Source: Gimesia aquarii
Lineage (GTDB): Bacteria; Planctomycetota; Planctomycetia; Planctomycetales; Planctomycetaceae
Length of the DNA stretch: 64,000 bases
Assembly (NCBI RefSeq): GCF_007748175.1
Contig: NZ_CP037422.1
Coordinates: forward strand, 7,027,952 to 7,091,951
Direction of reading: 5' to 3'
The notes beneath the pieces are model-generated. The model saw only the letters and a list, made by a program, of their open reading frames with translations, searched no databases and had not been told where the DNA came from. Made by a program: the position numbers and the translations under genes. This document shows positions 48,489-57,700 of the stretch, one piece after another (position 1 is the stretch's first letter; each line of letters opens with the position of its first letter).

Positions 48489-48543
48489 TTGACAAATTGA
48501 TTATTAGCCACTTATATAGCAATCAATTGTAAATTATTTGTCA
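48489..48543 (+). promoter_or_regulatory. HTTM-operon promoter within nested inverted repeats
   Basis: TTGACA (48489-48494), 17 bases, then TTATAT (48512-48517) form a good promoter. Two nested repeats surround it: TGACAAAT (48490-48497) pairs with ATTTGTCA (48536-48543), and AATTGATT (48495-48502) pairs with AATCAATT (48521-48528), all exact. This is a strong operator candidate for the divergent GntR/LacI-type regulator, or a leader structure. Confidence 0.55.
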
Positions 48544-48559
48544 TGTCTAATATTCAATA

Positions 48560-50155
48560 ATGAAAAAACATATGACTGAACAAGCACAAATAAATTCCAT
48601 TGAATCGGACGCACAACTCCCTCGAAATAGGGATTGGCGTTCGCATCTCTTTGAAAGGGTCGACATCGCATCACTGGTTTTGTTCCGCATTGCGTTTGGC
48701 GCAGTAATGCTGTGGCACATCTGGGAATACTTTAAGATTGGAGTGATCAAGGCAGATTATATTGACCCACCGTTCCATTTTACCTGGTATTGGTTTGATT
48801 GGGTCAAGCCATTACCCGGGTCAGGCATGTACTTGCTCTATTATACGATGGGTATCTTGGCAGCATGCATTATGGTTGGATTGCATTACCGAATCAGTTG
48901 CCTCCTGTTTTCGTTGCTATTCACCTATTGCTTCCTGATTGATAAGGCTTATTACCTCAACCACTACTACCTCACATGTCTGGTCAGCCTGTTAATGGCA
49001 TTTGTTCCAGCCCATCATGCACTATCTATTGACGCATGGATGCGACCAAACTTGAAGTCACAAACTGCACCTCGGTGGGCGCTTTGGTTAATGCGATTCC
49101 AAATTGGGGTTCCGTACTTTTATGGTGGTCTGGCAAAACTGCAGCCAGACTGGTTACGGTGCCAGCCTATGAAGATTGCACTCGCGCAGCGTGCTGATCG
49201 GTTTCCTTACCTTGGTCAATTCTTCACCGAAGACTGGATGGTCTGGTTTTTCAACTATGGTGGATTGGTCTTCGATTTATCGATCGTGCCCCTCCTCTTA
49301 TGGCGGAAGACACGAATACCAGCATTTCTGGCTGCTCTATTCTTTCACTGTATGAACTCTGTCATGTTCGATATCGGGTACTTCCCGTGGTTTATGATTT
49401 TTGCAACCACTCAATTCTTTGAACCAAACTGGCCTCGTCGTGTGATCAACTTTTTCTGGTGCGGTCTGGGAGGGCGTACTATCGCAAAGAGTTCTGTAGA
49501 GCAACAGAGATTCTGTAGCACATTAACACCGCTACAGCGTTGGGGCTCTGCCTTACTGATGGCTTACGTTCTTGCGCAACTAGTTATTCCATTTCGCCAC
49601 TACTTCTACCAAGGCGACGCAAGTTGGACAGAAGAAGGACACTGCTTCGCCTGGCATATGATGTTGCGTGGCAAGTATTGTGGAGTTCGCTTCTACGCAA
49701 CTGATCCAGAAACCCGGGAAACGATGGTCATTGATCTACGGCCGTTTCTGACAACCCGTCAGATGGGTAAGTTGGGAAAAGATCCTCATATGGTTCATGA
49801 CCTGGCGCTCTTCCTCAGGGATGAGTTAGCGCGGGACGGCCATCCCAATATGGAGATCCGTTGCTTGGATTTGGTTTCAATGAATGGGCGTAAACCACAG
49901 TTGCTCGTTGATCCCCAAATGGATCTATCTAAATTCGATCGAACCTGGCGCCGTGCGCCGTGGTTGGTAGAACTTCACGAATCTCTACGAGATCGGGCAT
50001 GGCTCATGCCTATTGCTGAATGGGAACAGCATCTGGATATGAAGCAGCTTCTTGAGGGAACACCCATGTCACAGACAAGGAGGAAGGCGCGCCAAAGTAT
50101 GCCATCTGGAATTGTTGACGACAATCAGCTCAGTGTGGCACAAGGACAAAATTAA
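48560..50155 (+). CDS. HTTM-domain membrane protein (vitamin K-dependent gamma-carboxylase-like)
   Basis: A 531-residue multi-pass membrane protein. The HTTM core includes SLVLFRIAFGAVMLWHIWEYF, the four-helix region with LLFTYCFLIDKAYYLNHYYL and ALWLMRFQIGVPYFYGGLAK, which match the vitamin K-dependent gamma-glutamyl carboxylase homologues of bacteria. After the membrane part (to about residue 345) comes a soluble beta-rich domain (EGHCFAWHMMLRGKYCGVRFY ... LVDPQMDLSKFDRTW) as in this family. Bacterial members have no proven substrate. It heads a same-strand series with the DUF1559, lipoprotein, inositol oxygenase and alkaline phosphatase genes. A second ATG 12 bases downstream (MTEQ) is also possible. 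Confidence 0.8.
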   Translation: MKKHMTEQAQINSIESDAQLPRNRDWRSHLFERVDIASLVLFRIAFGAVMLWHIWEYFKIGVIKADYIDPPFHFTWYWFDWVKPLPGSGMYLLYYTMGILAACIMVGLHYRISCLLFSLLFTYCFLIDKAYYLNHYYLTCLVSLLMAFVPAHHALSIDAWMRPNLKSQTAPRWALWLMRFQIGVPYFYGGLAKLQPDWLRCQPMKIALAQRADRFPYLGQFFTEDWMVWFFNYGGLVFDLSIVPLLLWRKTRIPAFLAALFFHCMNSVMFDIGYFPWFMIFATTQFFEPNWPRRVINFFWCGLGGRTIAKSSVEQQRFCSTLTPLQRWGSALLMAYVLAQLVIPFRHYFYQGDASWTEEGHCFAWHMMLRGKYCGVRFYATDPETRETMVIDLRPFLTTRQMGKLGKDPHMVHDLALFLRDELARDGHPNMEIRCLDLVSMNGRKPQLLVDPQMDLSKFDRTWRRAPWLVELHESLRDRAWLMPIAEWEQHLDMKQLLEGTPMSQTRRKARQSMPSGIVDDNQLSVAQGQN

Positions 50156-50280
50156 GACTTCTCAAGTCATGATGGCTGGGGGAATCGGCACTTGCAATCT
50201 TCAGGAACGTAAGGTCGAAACGCGGAAAAGGAAGTTTATTCTAATATTTAGTGATTTAACTTTTGGTGGAGGAAGATTTG

Positions 50281-51300
50281 ATGCAGAAATTGCAAAAAAG
50301 GCAGGCATTTACGCTCATTGAGCTGCTGGTGGTGATCGCGATTATCGCAATTTTGATTGCTTTATTACTACCCGCTGTTCAACAAGCACGAGAAGCGGCC
50401 CGACGTTCCCAGTGTAAAAATAATCTGAAGCAAATGGGTCTGGCGATGCATAACTATCACGATGTATTTGGGATGTTTCCACTCGGTACAGGATGGGATG
50501 ATCACGACTACGGCTGGGGGACACGTATGCTGCCTTATTTAGATCAAGCTTCGTTGTACAATCAAATTGATTTTGCAATTGATGATTGCAGTAAACTTCT
50601 CTGCAGTAATGATAAATGGCCGATTTCAAATGCGGGCGTACCCCGCCCCAATATCGAAGGCACAATTCTAGCAGCCTTTATTTGCCCTTCATCCACTTTG
50701 CCAAATCGTTCTACAGGACAAGGGTCAGGTGTCGATACATCAGTGGGCTCAGGCAAGAGCGACTACAAAGCTTGTGTCGGTAATGACGACTGGACCGATG
50801 GCATCTTTAACAAACCCAGTGATGCAGTCTCTTCATCTGGTGGCCCCTCCGGCGTCACAGCAGCAACTCGCATACGCGACGTAATTGACGGAACGAGTAA
50901 TACAATCGCAATTGGAGAGTCCTCGTATTACAACGCAATCGACGTAGACCCCACACTCGAAAGACCATGGGGAGCTGCGACAGGCGGGCAGAACGACCGA
51001 GATTTCCCAATCTGGGCAGGAGCCGGCGGGCAGGACGAGCAAGTCTTTGCAAAAACGGACCGGCGTTCTCCACTTAATAGCCGTGCAGATGATGACGGCT
51101 TTTTTAGCTTCCACGTAGGTGGTGCCCATTTCCTGTTTGCTGATGGATCTGTGCACTTTCTTAGTGAGAATATCGACTCACGATTTGGTTGCTCTTCTAA
51201 TGACTCTACCTGCCCCTCTCCGGTACCTGCCCGGTCGCAATGGGGAACGTACCAACGATTGGGTAGTCGCAACGATGGGCAGACTGTAGGTGAATTCTAA
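50281..51300 (+). CDS. DUF1559 prepilin-like protein
   Basis: GGAGGAAG five to six bases ahead of the ATG at 50281 sets the start. The N-terminus is a type IV prepilin/pseudopilin signal: QKRQAFTLIELLVVIAIIAI, with cleavage expected before Phe. The remainder is DUF1559: PAVQQAREAARRSQCKNNLKQ, GWGTRMLPYLDQASLYN, IRDVIDGTSNTIAIGESSY and the C-terminal HVGGAHFLFADGSVHFLSENID. The family is massively expanded in planctomycetes and may form surface filaments or pseudopili. The 339-residue length is normal. A stable hairpin and a small lipoprotein gene follow, the common arrangement for this family. Confidence 0.95.
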   Translation: MQKLQKRQAFTLIELLVVIAIIAILIALLLPAVQQAREAARRSQCKNNLKQMGLAMHNYHDVFGMFPLGTGWDDHDYGWGTRMLPYLDQASLYNQIDFAIDDCSKLLCSNDKWPISNAGVPRPNIEGTILAAFICPSSTLPNRSTGQGSGVDTSVGSGKSDYKACVGNDDWTDGIFNKPSDAVSSSGGPSGVTAATRIRDVIDGTSNTIAIGESSYYNAIDVDPTLERPWGAATGGQNDRDFPIWAGAGGQDEQVFAKTDRRSPLNSRADDDGFFSFHVGGAHFLFADGSVHFLSENIDSRFGCSSNDSTCPSPVPARSQWGTYQRLGSRNDGQTVGEF

Positions 51301-51327
51301 TGAGGCGCTAATTTTGTCTCTATCGTA

Positions 51328-51360
51328 CCAGTCTTCGCATACTCAGTGTGCGAAGACTGG
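51328..51360 (+). terminator. 12-bp hairpin between the DUF1559 and lipoprotein genes
   Basis: CCAGTCTTCGCA (51328-51339) pairs exactly with TGCGAAGACTGG (51349-51360) across a 9-base loop. There is no T-tract (CAAGCG follows), so it may act as an RNA-stabilising or attenuating stem that sets the ratio of the two flanking products rather than as a full terminator. Confidence 0.6.
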
Positions 51361-51414
51361 CAAGCGATTCACGTGATCCAATTTTTATCGAATTACTATT
51401 AGTGAGGTTCCATC

Positions 51415-51876
51415 ATGGTTCAAGCGAGAGGAATCATAATAGGTCTTCTGCTGTTCACAATGTTGATCTTAAGTAATGGCTGTGGAGGTAGCGGACCAGA
51501 AATGGCAAGAGTCAAGGGGCAAGTTCTTCTGAATGGAGAGCCGGTGCCAGGTGGTAAGGTAATGTTTAATCCAGTTGCGATCGGCGATACTACTGAGGCA
51601 AAAGGCCGTCCCGCTATGGGTAGTGTTGACTCCAATGGAGGTTTCACATTGACGACATATGAATCCGGTGATGGAGCAGTTGTCGGAATGCATCAGGTAG
51701 ACTATCTTTCACCCGATAATGAGGATTTAGAAGAAGATGGTGATGCAAAGGTCGCTCAATGGTTTAAAAATAAAAAAATCTTTGTGCCCGCTGATCTCAA
51801 ATTTGAAATTGTATCAGGAAGCAATGAAATCAAACTCGAACTCAATGAGCGATCCGGAAAAGCACGAAAACGATGA
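51415..51876 (+). CDS. Small carboxypeptidase-regulatory-like lipoprotein
   Basis: A 153-residue protein with a lipoprotein signal (GLLLFTMLILSNGC, Cys at about residue 23), then one beta-sandwich domain of the carboxypeptidase-regulatory-like type: ARVKGQVLLNGEPVPGGKVMF and VDSNGGFTLTTYESGDG. Such lipoproteins repeatedly follow DUF1559 genes in planctomycetes, and probably function with the filament-like partner at the cell surface. The C-terminus is basic (GKARKR). Confidence 0.85.
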   Translation: MVQARGIIIGLLLFTMLILSNGCGGSGPEMARVKGQVLLNGEPVPGGKVMFNPVAIGDTTEAKGRPAMGSVDSNGGFTLTTYESGDGAVVGMHQVDYLSPDNEDLEEDGDAKVAQWFKNKKIFVPADLKFEIVSGSNEIKLELNERSGKARKR

Positions 51877-52033
51877 TTATTACGAATATAAGTATGGTTG
51901 ATCCGTAAGTGTATCAGAAATATGGGCCTTGTAGATAAATACGATATTACAAGCGTTCGTCACTACAATTTATCCCAATTACAAAAAGCGCATGAGGAAT
52001 TAGAAACTTACCTCTTGCAAATAAGGAGCATTC

Positions 52034-52918
52034 ATGGATCGAGGAGTTTCCACAAATAAAGACGTGCCATTAGCGAGCCTGGATGACTGGGATCACGACG
52101 TACGACGGCGTTATCCCAGTCCATCAAGCCCAAGTGAAATTAGTGATATTGACCAACACTTTAGAAACTATGATGCTGATACAAGTGCGGGAGTCTGTGA
52201 ATTCTATCGCCTTAATCATGTTAAACAGACAGTTGAATTCAATCGGTCTATACGAGAAAAATATCTTCCACTACAGAATCGAAGGATGAGTGTCTGGGAG
52301 GCCATCCAATGTCTTGATGAAATCGTTGACGAAAGCGATCCCGATACGGAATTGCCTCAAATCGAACATGCCATCTTAACCGCAGAAGCCATTCGTGCCG
52401 ATGGTCATCCCGACTGGTTTATACTTGTCGGTTTGATCCATGACCTTGGAAAGGTATTGTGCCTGTTTGATGAACCTCAGTGGGCAGTTGTGGGAGACAC
52501 GTTTCCCGTTGGTTGTCGTTTTTCCGAGAAAATTGTCCTGCATGAGTTCTTCAAAGAAAATCCGGATATTCATGTTCCCGAATATCAGACACAGTTTGGA
52601 ATATTCGAGCCAAACTGTGGTCTCGATCAAATCATGCTTTCATGGGGACATGATGAGTATATGTCACACGTTGTAAAAGACTTCCTGCCGGAAGAAGCGC
52701 GTTACATCATCCGCTACCACTCATTCTATGCATGCCACCGAGAAGGCGCATATACACATTTCATGAACGATCTGGATTACACCATGATGGAATGGGTACG
52801 TCGATTCAATCCCTACGATTTATACACAAAGGCAGACAAACGACCGGATCTAAATCGCTTACTACCCTTCTACGAAAAACTGGTCAGCAAATTTTTTCCT
52901 GCTGAGCTGCAGTGGTAA
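52034..52918 (+). CDS. myo-Inositol oxygenase (MIOX)
   Basis: MIOX is a di-iron enzyme that cleaves myo-inositol with O2 to D-glucuronate (EC 1.13.99.1), in the cytoplasm. The 294-residue product matches the family over most of its length: FYRLNHVKQTVEFNRSIREKY, PQIEHAILTAEAIRADGHPDW, the metal-binding LIHDLGKVLCLF, SWGHDEYMSHVVKD, YIIRYHSFYACHREGAY, FNPYDLYTKAD. AAGGAG six bases before the ATG supports the start. MIOX is best known from eukaryotes and scattered bacteria. Here it follows a sugar-type regulator and precedes alkaline phosphatase, suggesting use of inositol or inositol phosphates. Confidence 0.95.
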   Translation: MDRGVSTNKDVPLASLDDWDHDVRRRYPSPSSPSEISDIDQHFRNYDADTSAGVCEFYRLNHVKQTVEFNRSIREKYLPLQNRRMSVWEAIQCLDEIVDESDPDTELPQIEHAILTAEAIRADGHPDWFILVGLIHDLGKVLCLFDEPQWAVVGDTFPVGCRFSEKIVLHEFFKENPDIHVPEYQTQFGIFEPNCGLDQIMLSWGHDEYMSHVVKDFLPEEARYIIRYHSFYACHREGAYTHFMNDLDYTMMEWVRRFNPYDLYTKADKRPDLNRLLPFYEKLVSKFFPAELQW

Positions 52919-53014
52919 AGGTCATGAGGTTGGCAACACATGCTGAACAGTACTGCGGTGCGGTAGTATCATTGGTAACCATAACCCTCAACAGATCATA
53001 TTGGTAAATCAAAC

Positions 53015-54715
53015 ATGAAGTATCTCACGCGTATCCTATTTATCACCTCAATGTTCTTACTCTTTCACGATATAGCTTCGGCAGCCGATCCTATCCGTGA
53101 AATCCAGAACAATGCCGTACTTCATAACCGCTCACCTGTATTACACTGGGGGTACAACCCAGACAACTATTCAACCTGGACCAGCCATTCACTACGGTTG
53201 GTACCCGTTTATACTTTCGGAACTAAAGGAAGTGGTAGCGGTATCGACCTCAAGTCTTACACAAAAGAAAACAGCCCCTATCGAAGTTCTGATGCACTGC
53301 GTCAGATCTATGGATATCTGCCTGAAAACTCTTTGAATCCACAGGCAGAATACCTCGACAACACCAACATTGCCGACATGCAACAAGCCGCGTTATCTGC
53401 TGGGAAAAAGCATATTTTCCTTGTGATCTTTGATGGGATGGACTGGCAAACGACACAGGCGGCCGCCCTGTATTATTCCGGTAAAGTATATAAAAAAGGG
53501 CGCGGACACGGGCTGCACTTCCTGGATTACACAGCAGGGGATACGACACAGTATGGTTTTGCCGTGACCGCACCTCACAACGAAGAAACTGAAACCAACG
53601 TCAATGACCAAACCGTCCTCAACCCTGGTGGTCAGCTTCGAAGTGGCTACAACTCGGCAAAGGGGGGGCCAAACCCCTGGAGTCCTGGAAACGACAATAA
53701 GTACATTATTGGAAATAAGGGAAACGGTTTTGGTGAGCATGCCTATCCGGATTCTGCCAATACAGCAATGGCCATGACATCGGGAGTAAAATCCTACAAG
53801 AAAGCACTAAACGTGGACCATTTGGGGGGCCAAGTCTCAACAATTGCTCATGACGCACAACAAGAGGGATATGCAATCGGCATCGTAACCAGTGTTCCCC
53901 TTAGCCATGCCACTCCGGCGGCAGCTTATGCGCACAATGTTTCCCGGCATGACTATCAGGATCTGGCCCGAGACTTGTTGGGGCAGGCCTCAATTTCACA
54001 TCCTCATCAGCCCCTTACTGGGATGAACGTCGTGATCGGTGGCGGATACGGATTCCCCGCCAAAGACAAAGATGTAGATCGGCAGGGGGCCAACTTTATT
54101 CCGGGAACTGCATACATTACTTCCGAAACGATTTCGAAAGCTAATGTCAAAAATGGGGGGCAATACACGGTTGCTGTGCGAACCCTCGGACAAAATGGTC
54201 ATGAAAGCCTGAAACGCGCTGCAGAAGAGGCGCGGCGAAAAGGCACTCGACTATTGGGAGTTTATGGTGTGGGAAAATATGAAGGCCATCTACCCTACCA
54301 AACCGCCAACGGCGACTACCAACCCGCTAACGGAAAAAAAGACGTCGCCGAACAATACACGCCCGCTGATTTGTATGAAAACCCAACGCTGGCCGAGATG
54401 ACAGCATCTGCAATCAAAGTGCTTTCGGCTGACAAAGAGGGCTTCTGGATGATGGTCGAAGCAGGAGACGTCGACTGGGCGAATCACGACACCAATTTAG
54501 ATAACTCGATTGGTGCCGTCAAAAGCGGAGACGATGCCATTAAAGTCATCACTGATTGGGTGGAACGGAACAGTAACTGGAATGAATCCATTCTTATAGT
54601 AACCGCGGATCACGGCCACTATCTGAATCTCGATCAACCTGAAGTGATTGCTGCCGCCAAAGCCAATGAAAAAAAGAGCCAATACAAGCAAACGAATGCT
54701 TCATCAGGACCATGA
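53015..54715 (+). CDS. Secreted alkaline phosphatase
   Basis: A signal peptide (ILFITSMFLLFHDIASAA) leads a 566-residue alkaline phosphatase (EC 3.1.3.1). Metal and catalytic motifs: IFDGMDWQTT (first Asp), the nucleophile YPDSANTAMAMTSG (about residue 246), VEAGDVDWANHD (Glu, Asp, His ligands) and VTADHGHY (about 530). The family's last zinc His, which normally follows some tens of residues later, has no counterpart in the remaining about 30 residues, which end in KQTNASSGP. The gene may therefore be C-terminally trimmed or use the local His. It probably releases phosphate from organophosphates, possibly including inositol phosphates. Confidence 0.88.
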   Translation: MKYLTRILFITSMFLLFHDIASAADPIREIQNNAVLHNRSPVLHWGYNPDNYSTWTSHSLRLVPVYTFGTKGSGSGIDLKSYTKENSPYRSSDALRQIYGYLPENSLNPQAEYLDNTNIADMQQAALSAGKKHIFLVIFDGMDWQTTQAAALYYSGKVYKKGRGHGLHFLDYTAGDTTQYGFAVTAPHNEETETNVNDQTVLNPGGQLRSGYNSAKGGPNPWSPGNDNKYIIGNKGNGFGEHAYPDSANTAMAMTSGVKSYKKALNVDHLGGQVSTIAHDAQQEGYAIGIVTSVPLSHATPAAAYAHNVSRHDYQDLARDLLGQASISHPHQPLTGMNVVIGGGYGFPAKDKDVDRQGANFIPGTAYITSETISKANVKNGGQYTVAVRTLGQNGHESLKRAAEEARRKGTRLLGVYGVGKYEGHLPYQTANGDYQPANGKKDVAEQYTPADLYENPTLAEMTASAIKVLSADKEGFWMMVEAGDVDWANHDTNLDNSIGAVKSGDDAIKVITDWVERNSNWNESILIVTADHGHYLNLDQPEVIAAAKANEKKSQYKQTNASSGP

Positions 54716-54756
54716 CGAAATCTTGAAACTTCACAAGCATTATCAGTAAAACAAGG

Positions 54757-55530
54757 CTAGGCAGTGGCTACTGGGAACTGAGGCAGCTCGTTGATGTCGT
54801 GGTAGCCAATCATTTCGATCTCGTCTGTGTGAGAAGTAAATAACCGGCGCAGTTCCTTGAGACTAGACTGACGCAAGTCGTCGTCATCGGCTCTCTGAGC
54901 AGCAAATGATGAGACTGGATGGTTATCGTCCGTCAGTTCCGCGCGCAGGTAGTACGCATCACCGGCATGGAGTAACCACCGGCTGTTCTGCCGAATCGCA
55001 ACACCGCAATGCCCGATGGTGTGCCCGAATAAAGGAATCAATAGAACTTCCGCTGCAGGATCCACATTGATGGGACGCGCCTGCAATCCGAACCAATCTC
55101 TCTCGCCACGAGAGTAAGTTTGCCAATTCGGACCATGTTCGAAGTGGCTGGTGACATATCGCCAGTGTCCGGACTGCATATGCTGCAGTTCCTCCTGTGC
55201 GACATGGACTTGAGCATTGGGAAAATCAGCCAAACCACCGGTGTGGTCAGGGTCGCAGTGAGTCAGAACAATGTGACGGACATCATCAACTGAGAATCCT
55301 AAGGCTTCGATTCGTCGTACTGCGGTATCTGATTCGTTGAATTGAAAGCCAGCCATGTCGATCAATTCCTGGCCCAGGCGTTCAACCGGGTTTTGTACGT
55401 CTAACAGCCCAATTCCAGCATCCACTAACACGAGTCCCTGCTTGCTTTCGAGGAGAAGACAATGGCACACTACAGTGGGGTACCCTTGCACAATCAGTGT
55501 CCCGCAATTGATATGATGAATTTTCGTCAC
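54757..55530 (-). CDS. MBL-fold metallo-hydrolase (lactonase-like)
   Basis: A 257-residue metallo-beta-lactamase-fold protein with VLTHCDPDHTGGLADFPNA (the HxxxDH core, first His replaced by His-Cys-Asp-Pro-Asp-His), LIPLFGHTIGHCGVAI and LLHAGDAYYL. The set resembles N-acyl-homoserine lactonase-type or general lactonase enzymes; substrate cannot be read from the sequence. No signal peptide. It lies downstream of, and on the same strand as, the SDR gene but with 245 bases between, so it may have its own promoter. Confidence 0.8.
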   Translation of the reverse strand: MTKIHHINCGTLIVQGYPTVVCHCLLLESKQGLVLVDAGIGLLDVQNPVERLGQELIDMAGFQFNESDTAVRRIEALGFSVDDVRHIVLTHCDPDHTGGLADFPNAQVHVAQEELQHMQSGHWRYVTSHFEHGPNWQTYSRGERDWFGLQARPINVDPAAEVLLIPLFGHTIGHCGVAIRQNSRWLLHAGDAYYLRAELTDDNHPVSSFAAQRADDDDLRQSSLKELRRLFTSHTDEIEMIGYHDINELPQFPVATA

Positions 55531-55775
55531 TGTTGGTTCCTTGTGTGCAAATATATGAGTTTAGACAATTCGCGCTGGCATCAAGAATGCAACTGAAACC
55601 AAATGGAACACCAGCTGTTTTCTGGGATTAAGGGCGCGACTCGCTATGTCGTTTTGACTCTAATCTTATGAAAGTTACAAGTCAAGCAAGCTACGATTGT
55701 GAATTAAATGCCAACCATTGCAGATCCCCAATCATCTTTAACCAGATTCGTTTACAGTCATCTATTTGATTGAAG

Positions 55776-56525
55776 CTACTGTGAGCATACTCCACCATCT
55801 ACTGGCAGCGTATGCCCTGTAACATATCGGGCCTCGTCTGATAGCAACCAAACCACCGCATCGGCAATCTCTTCCGGTTGTCCAATTCTACCCATTGGGA
55901 CAAAGGCAGCGTAACTATGGGGATCACCACCAGTACCTTCATGTAGAAGTGGTGTTTCCACAGGACCGGGTCCAACGGCATTGATTCGAACCCCCCGCTT
56001 GGCATAATCAAGTGCTGCTGCTTTCGTCATTCCAGTAACGGCATGTTTCGTTGAGACATAGAGCGACCACCCAGGATAGCCATTTAAACCAAAGATAGAA
56101 GACGTATTCACAATACTCCCGCCACCCTGTTTGAGCATTTGCTCGATCTCGTACTTCATGCAGTAAAACACTCCCTTGATATTGACGTCGAACAGAGTCG
56201 ATGCCTTGTCTATGTCCTGTTCGTGTAGCGGCACCTGTTCTCCATCCATGCCAGCATTGTTGAATCCAAGATCGAGCCTCCCAAACTCGGTAACTGCTCT
56301 TTGAACTAATGACATTACATCATCAGGTTTACTGACATCAGTCTGTTGGAAGATCGCTCGGCCTCCAAATTGTTCGATCGTTTGCACAACTTCTTCACCC
56401 TTTGCTGCGTTCCTATTTCCAATAACCAGTGTCGCCCCTGCCTTTGCCATCGCTAATGCAGTAGCTCTTCCAATACCAGTTCCTCCACCAGTAACAATTC
56501 CCACTTTTCCATTCAAAATTGCCAT
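55776..56525 (-). CDS. SDR-family oxidoreductase
   Basis: A 249-residue classical short-chain dehydrogenase/reductase: cofactor motif VTGGGTGIGRATALAMAK, NNAG (FNNAGMDG), catalytic Ser in VNTSSIFGL, YVSTKHAV (Tyr-x3-Lys) and VGPGPVETPLL. The residues after the second strand (IGNRNAAK) suggest NADP or NAD ambiguous. It follows the FAD monooxygenase gene by 32 bases on the same strand. Hydroxylation by the monooxygenase and reduction or oxidation by this enzyme could be consecutive steps in breakdown or synthesis of an aromatic compound. Confidence 0.9.
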   Translation of the reverse strand: MAILNGKVGIVTGGGTGIGRATALAMAKAGATLVIGNRNAAKGEEVVQTIEQFGGRAIFQQTDVSKPDDVMSLVQRAVTEFGRLDLGFNNAGMDGEQVPLHEQDIDKASTLFDVNIKGVFYCMKYEIEQMLKQGGGSIVNTSSIFGLNGYPGWSLYVSTKHAVTGMTKAAALDYAKRGVRINAVGPGPVETPLLHEGTGGDPHSYAAFVPMGRIGQPEEIADAVVWLLSDEARYVTGHTLPVDGGVCSQ

Positions 56526-56557
56526 GTTATTTATCCCAGCTTTAAGTTTTTCTATGA

Positions 56558-57700
56558 TTAATTATTAAACTGTGATCGATTACCAAGACGTTGTCCGTAT
56601 TTCTTTAAGCGATGTCCCATTTGAAGTTGATCGGGCTCCCAACGTCGTAACGCATCGTCTACTTTACCTCCAGTCGCTACCAAACAGTCTGCCAGCGCCA
56701 GAGCATTAGCTGCTGTCTTAGCTGTGCTTGCGGCAGTATGAGGGCGAGGAACAAATGCGGCATCTCCCGTTAAGCAAACCCGGCCAAATAACATCCGTGG
56801 GACAGCCAGATCATGAATCGTTTGTATGAATGGTTCCTCCGTATATTGGATCAGACGCGAGAAATCCGGTGGTAACATACAATTCGCTTTTCGATAAAGC
56901 AATTCAATGGAATGATGATCAACAAATCCTTGAGGGACCGAAAACTCTCGACGTCGCTGATCTTTATCGGTCAATACTTGATCTAATTCGTCGCCAGGAG
57001 CAGCATTCAAATACCACACCCAATTGAGCCGCCGTTCTCCAGGTAATAACGACCCATTGGGTCCGGGAATCAAATAGCAAAGGATGTGTGTATGCGGAGC
57101 TTGAAAGAACGTAAACCTGCCAGTAAATTCATCAGCGAGCTCAGGAATTTGATCTTCCATAACTACTCCCCGCCATGCGATATATCCGGCATACTCTGAC
57201 CGAATCTCTAGTAGCACTTGCTGACGCACGCTCGACCGAGGGCCATCTGCACCCACTAACAAATCACAAATTTCCTCTTGCCCAACATTCAAATGGGTTA
57301 TTACAGACTCCTCACGTTGCTCGAAATCGAGTAACTGAATTCCTGTATGGTAGCAATTGTCAGGAACTGCTTCCCTTAATTTTCGATACAGCATATCCCA
57401 TGAAGTCATGGATTGAGACATAGGTGATTCTTGCAGAACTGTTCCATCTTTAGAAAGATAGCGACGGCTGTGAACGGGGACACAAATTTCTTCGGGCCTT
57501 GCGACTTGATACTTATCAAACAGTTCCAGGACTTCCCTTTGCAAAACAATACCCGCTCCTCGATCTTTCATTAATCCAGTAGATTTTTCAAAGACTTGAA
57601 CTTCGCAGCCAATACCTCGCAGGGCTACCGCATTGCATAGTCCCCCAAGAGAGCCACCAACAATTATTACTTTTGGAGGAAAATTGCTTGATGTTAGCAT
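56558..57700 (-). CDS. FAD-dependent monooxygenase (dihydroxypyridine-hydroxylase-like)
   Basis: A 380-residue class A flavin monooxygenase with VGGSLGGLCNAVALRGIG, VGADGPRSSVRQ and LTGDAAFVPRPHTAASTAKTAA, the last being strongly reminiscent of 2,6-dihydroxypyridine 3-monooxygenase-like enzymes. It hydroxylates an aromatic or heteroaromatic ring with NAD(P)H and O2; the actual substrate is unknown. It overlaps the upstream DsbA-like gene by 7 bases, so they are translated together. It is unlike the FAD monooxygenase at 33733 in detail, though of the same superfamily. Confidence 0.88.
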   Translation of the reverse strand: MLTSSNFPPKVIIVGGSLGGLCNAVALRGIGCEVQVFEKSTGLMKDRGAGIVLQREVLELFDKYQVARPEEICVPVHSRRYLSKDGTVLQESPMSQSMTSWDMLYRKLREAVPDNCYHTGIQLLDFEQREESVITHLNVGQEEICDLLVGADGPRSSVRQQVLLEIRSEYAGYIAWRGVVMEDQIPELADEFTGRFTFFQAPHTHILCYLIPGPNGSLLPGERRLNWVWYLNAAPGDELDQVLTDKDQRRREFSVPQGFVDHHSIELLYRKANCMLPPDFSRLIQYTEEPFIQTIHDLAVPRMLFGRVCLTGDAAFVPRPHTAASTAKTAANALALADCLVATGGKVDDALRRWEPDQLQMGHRLKKYGQRLGNRSQFNN

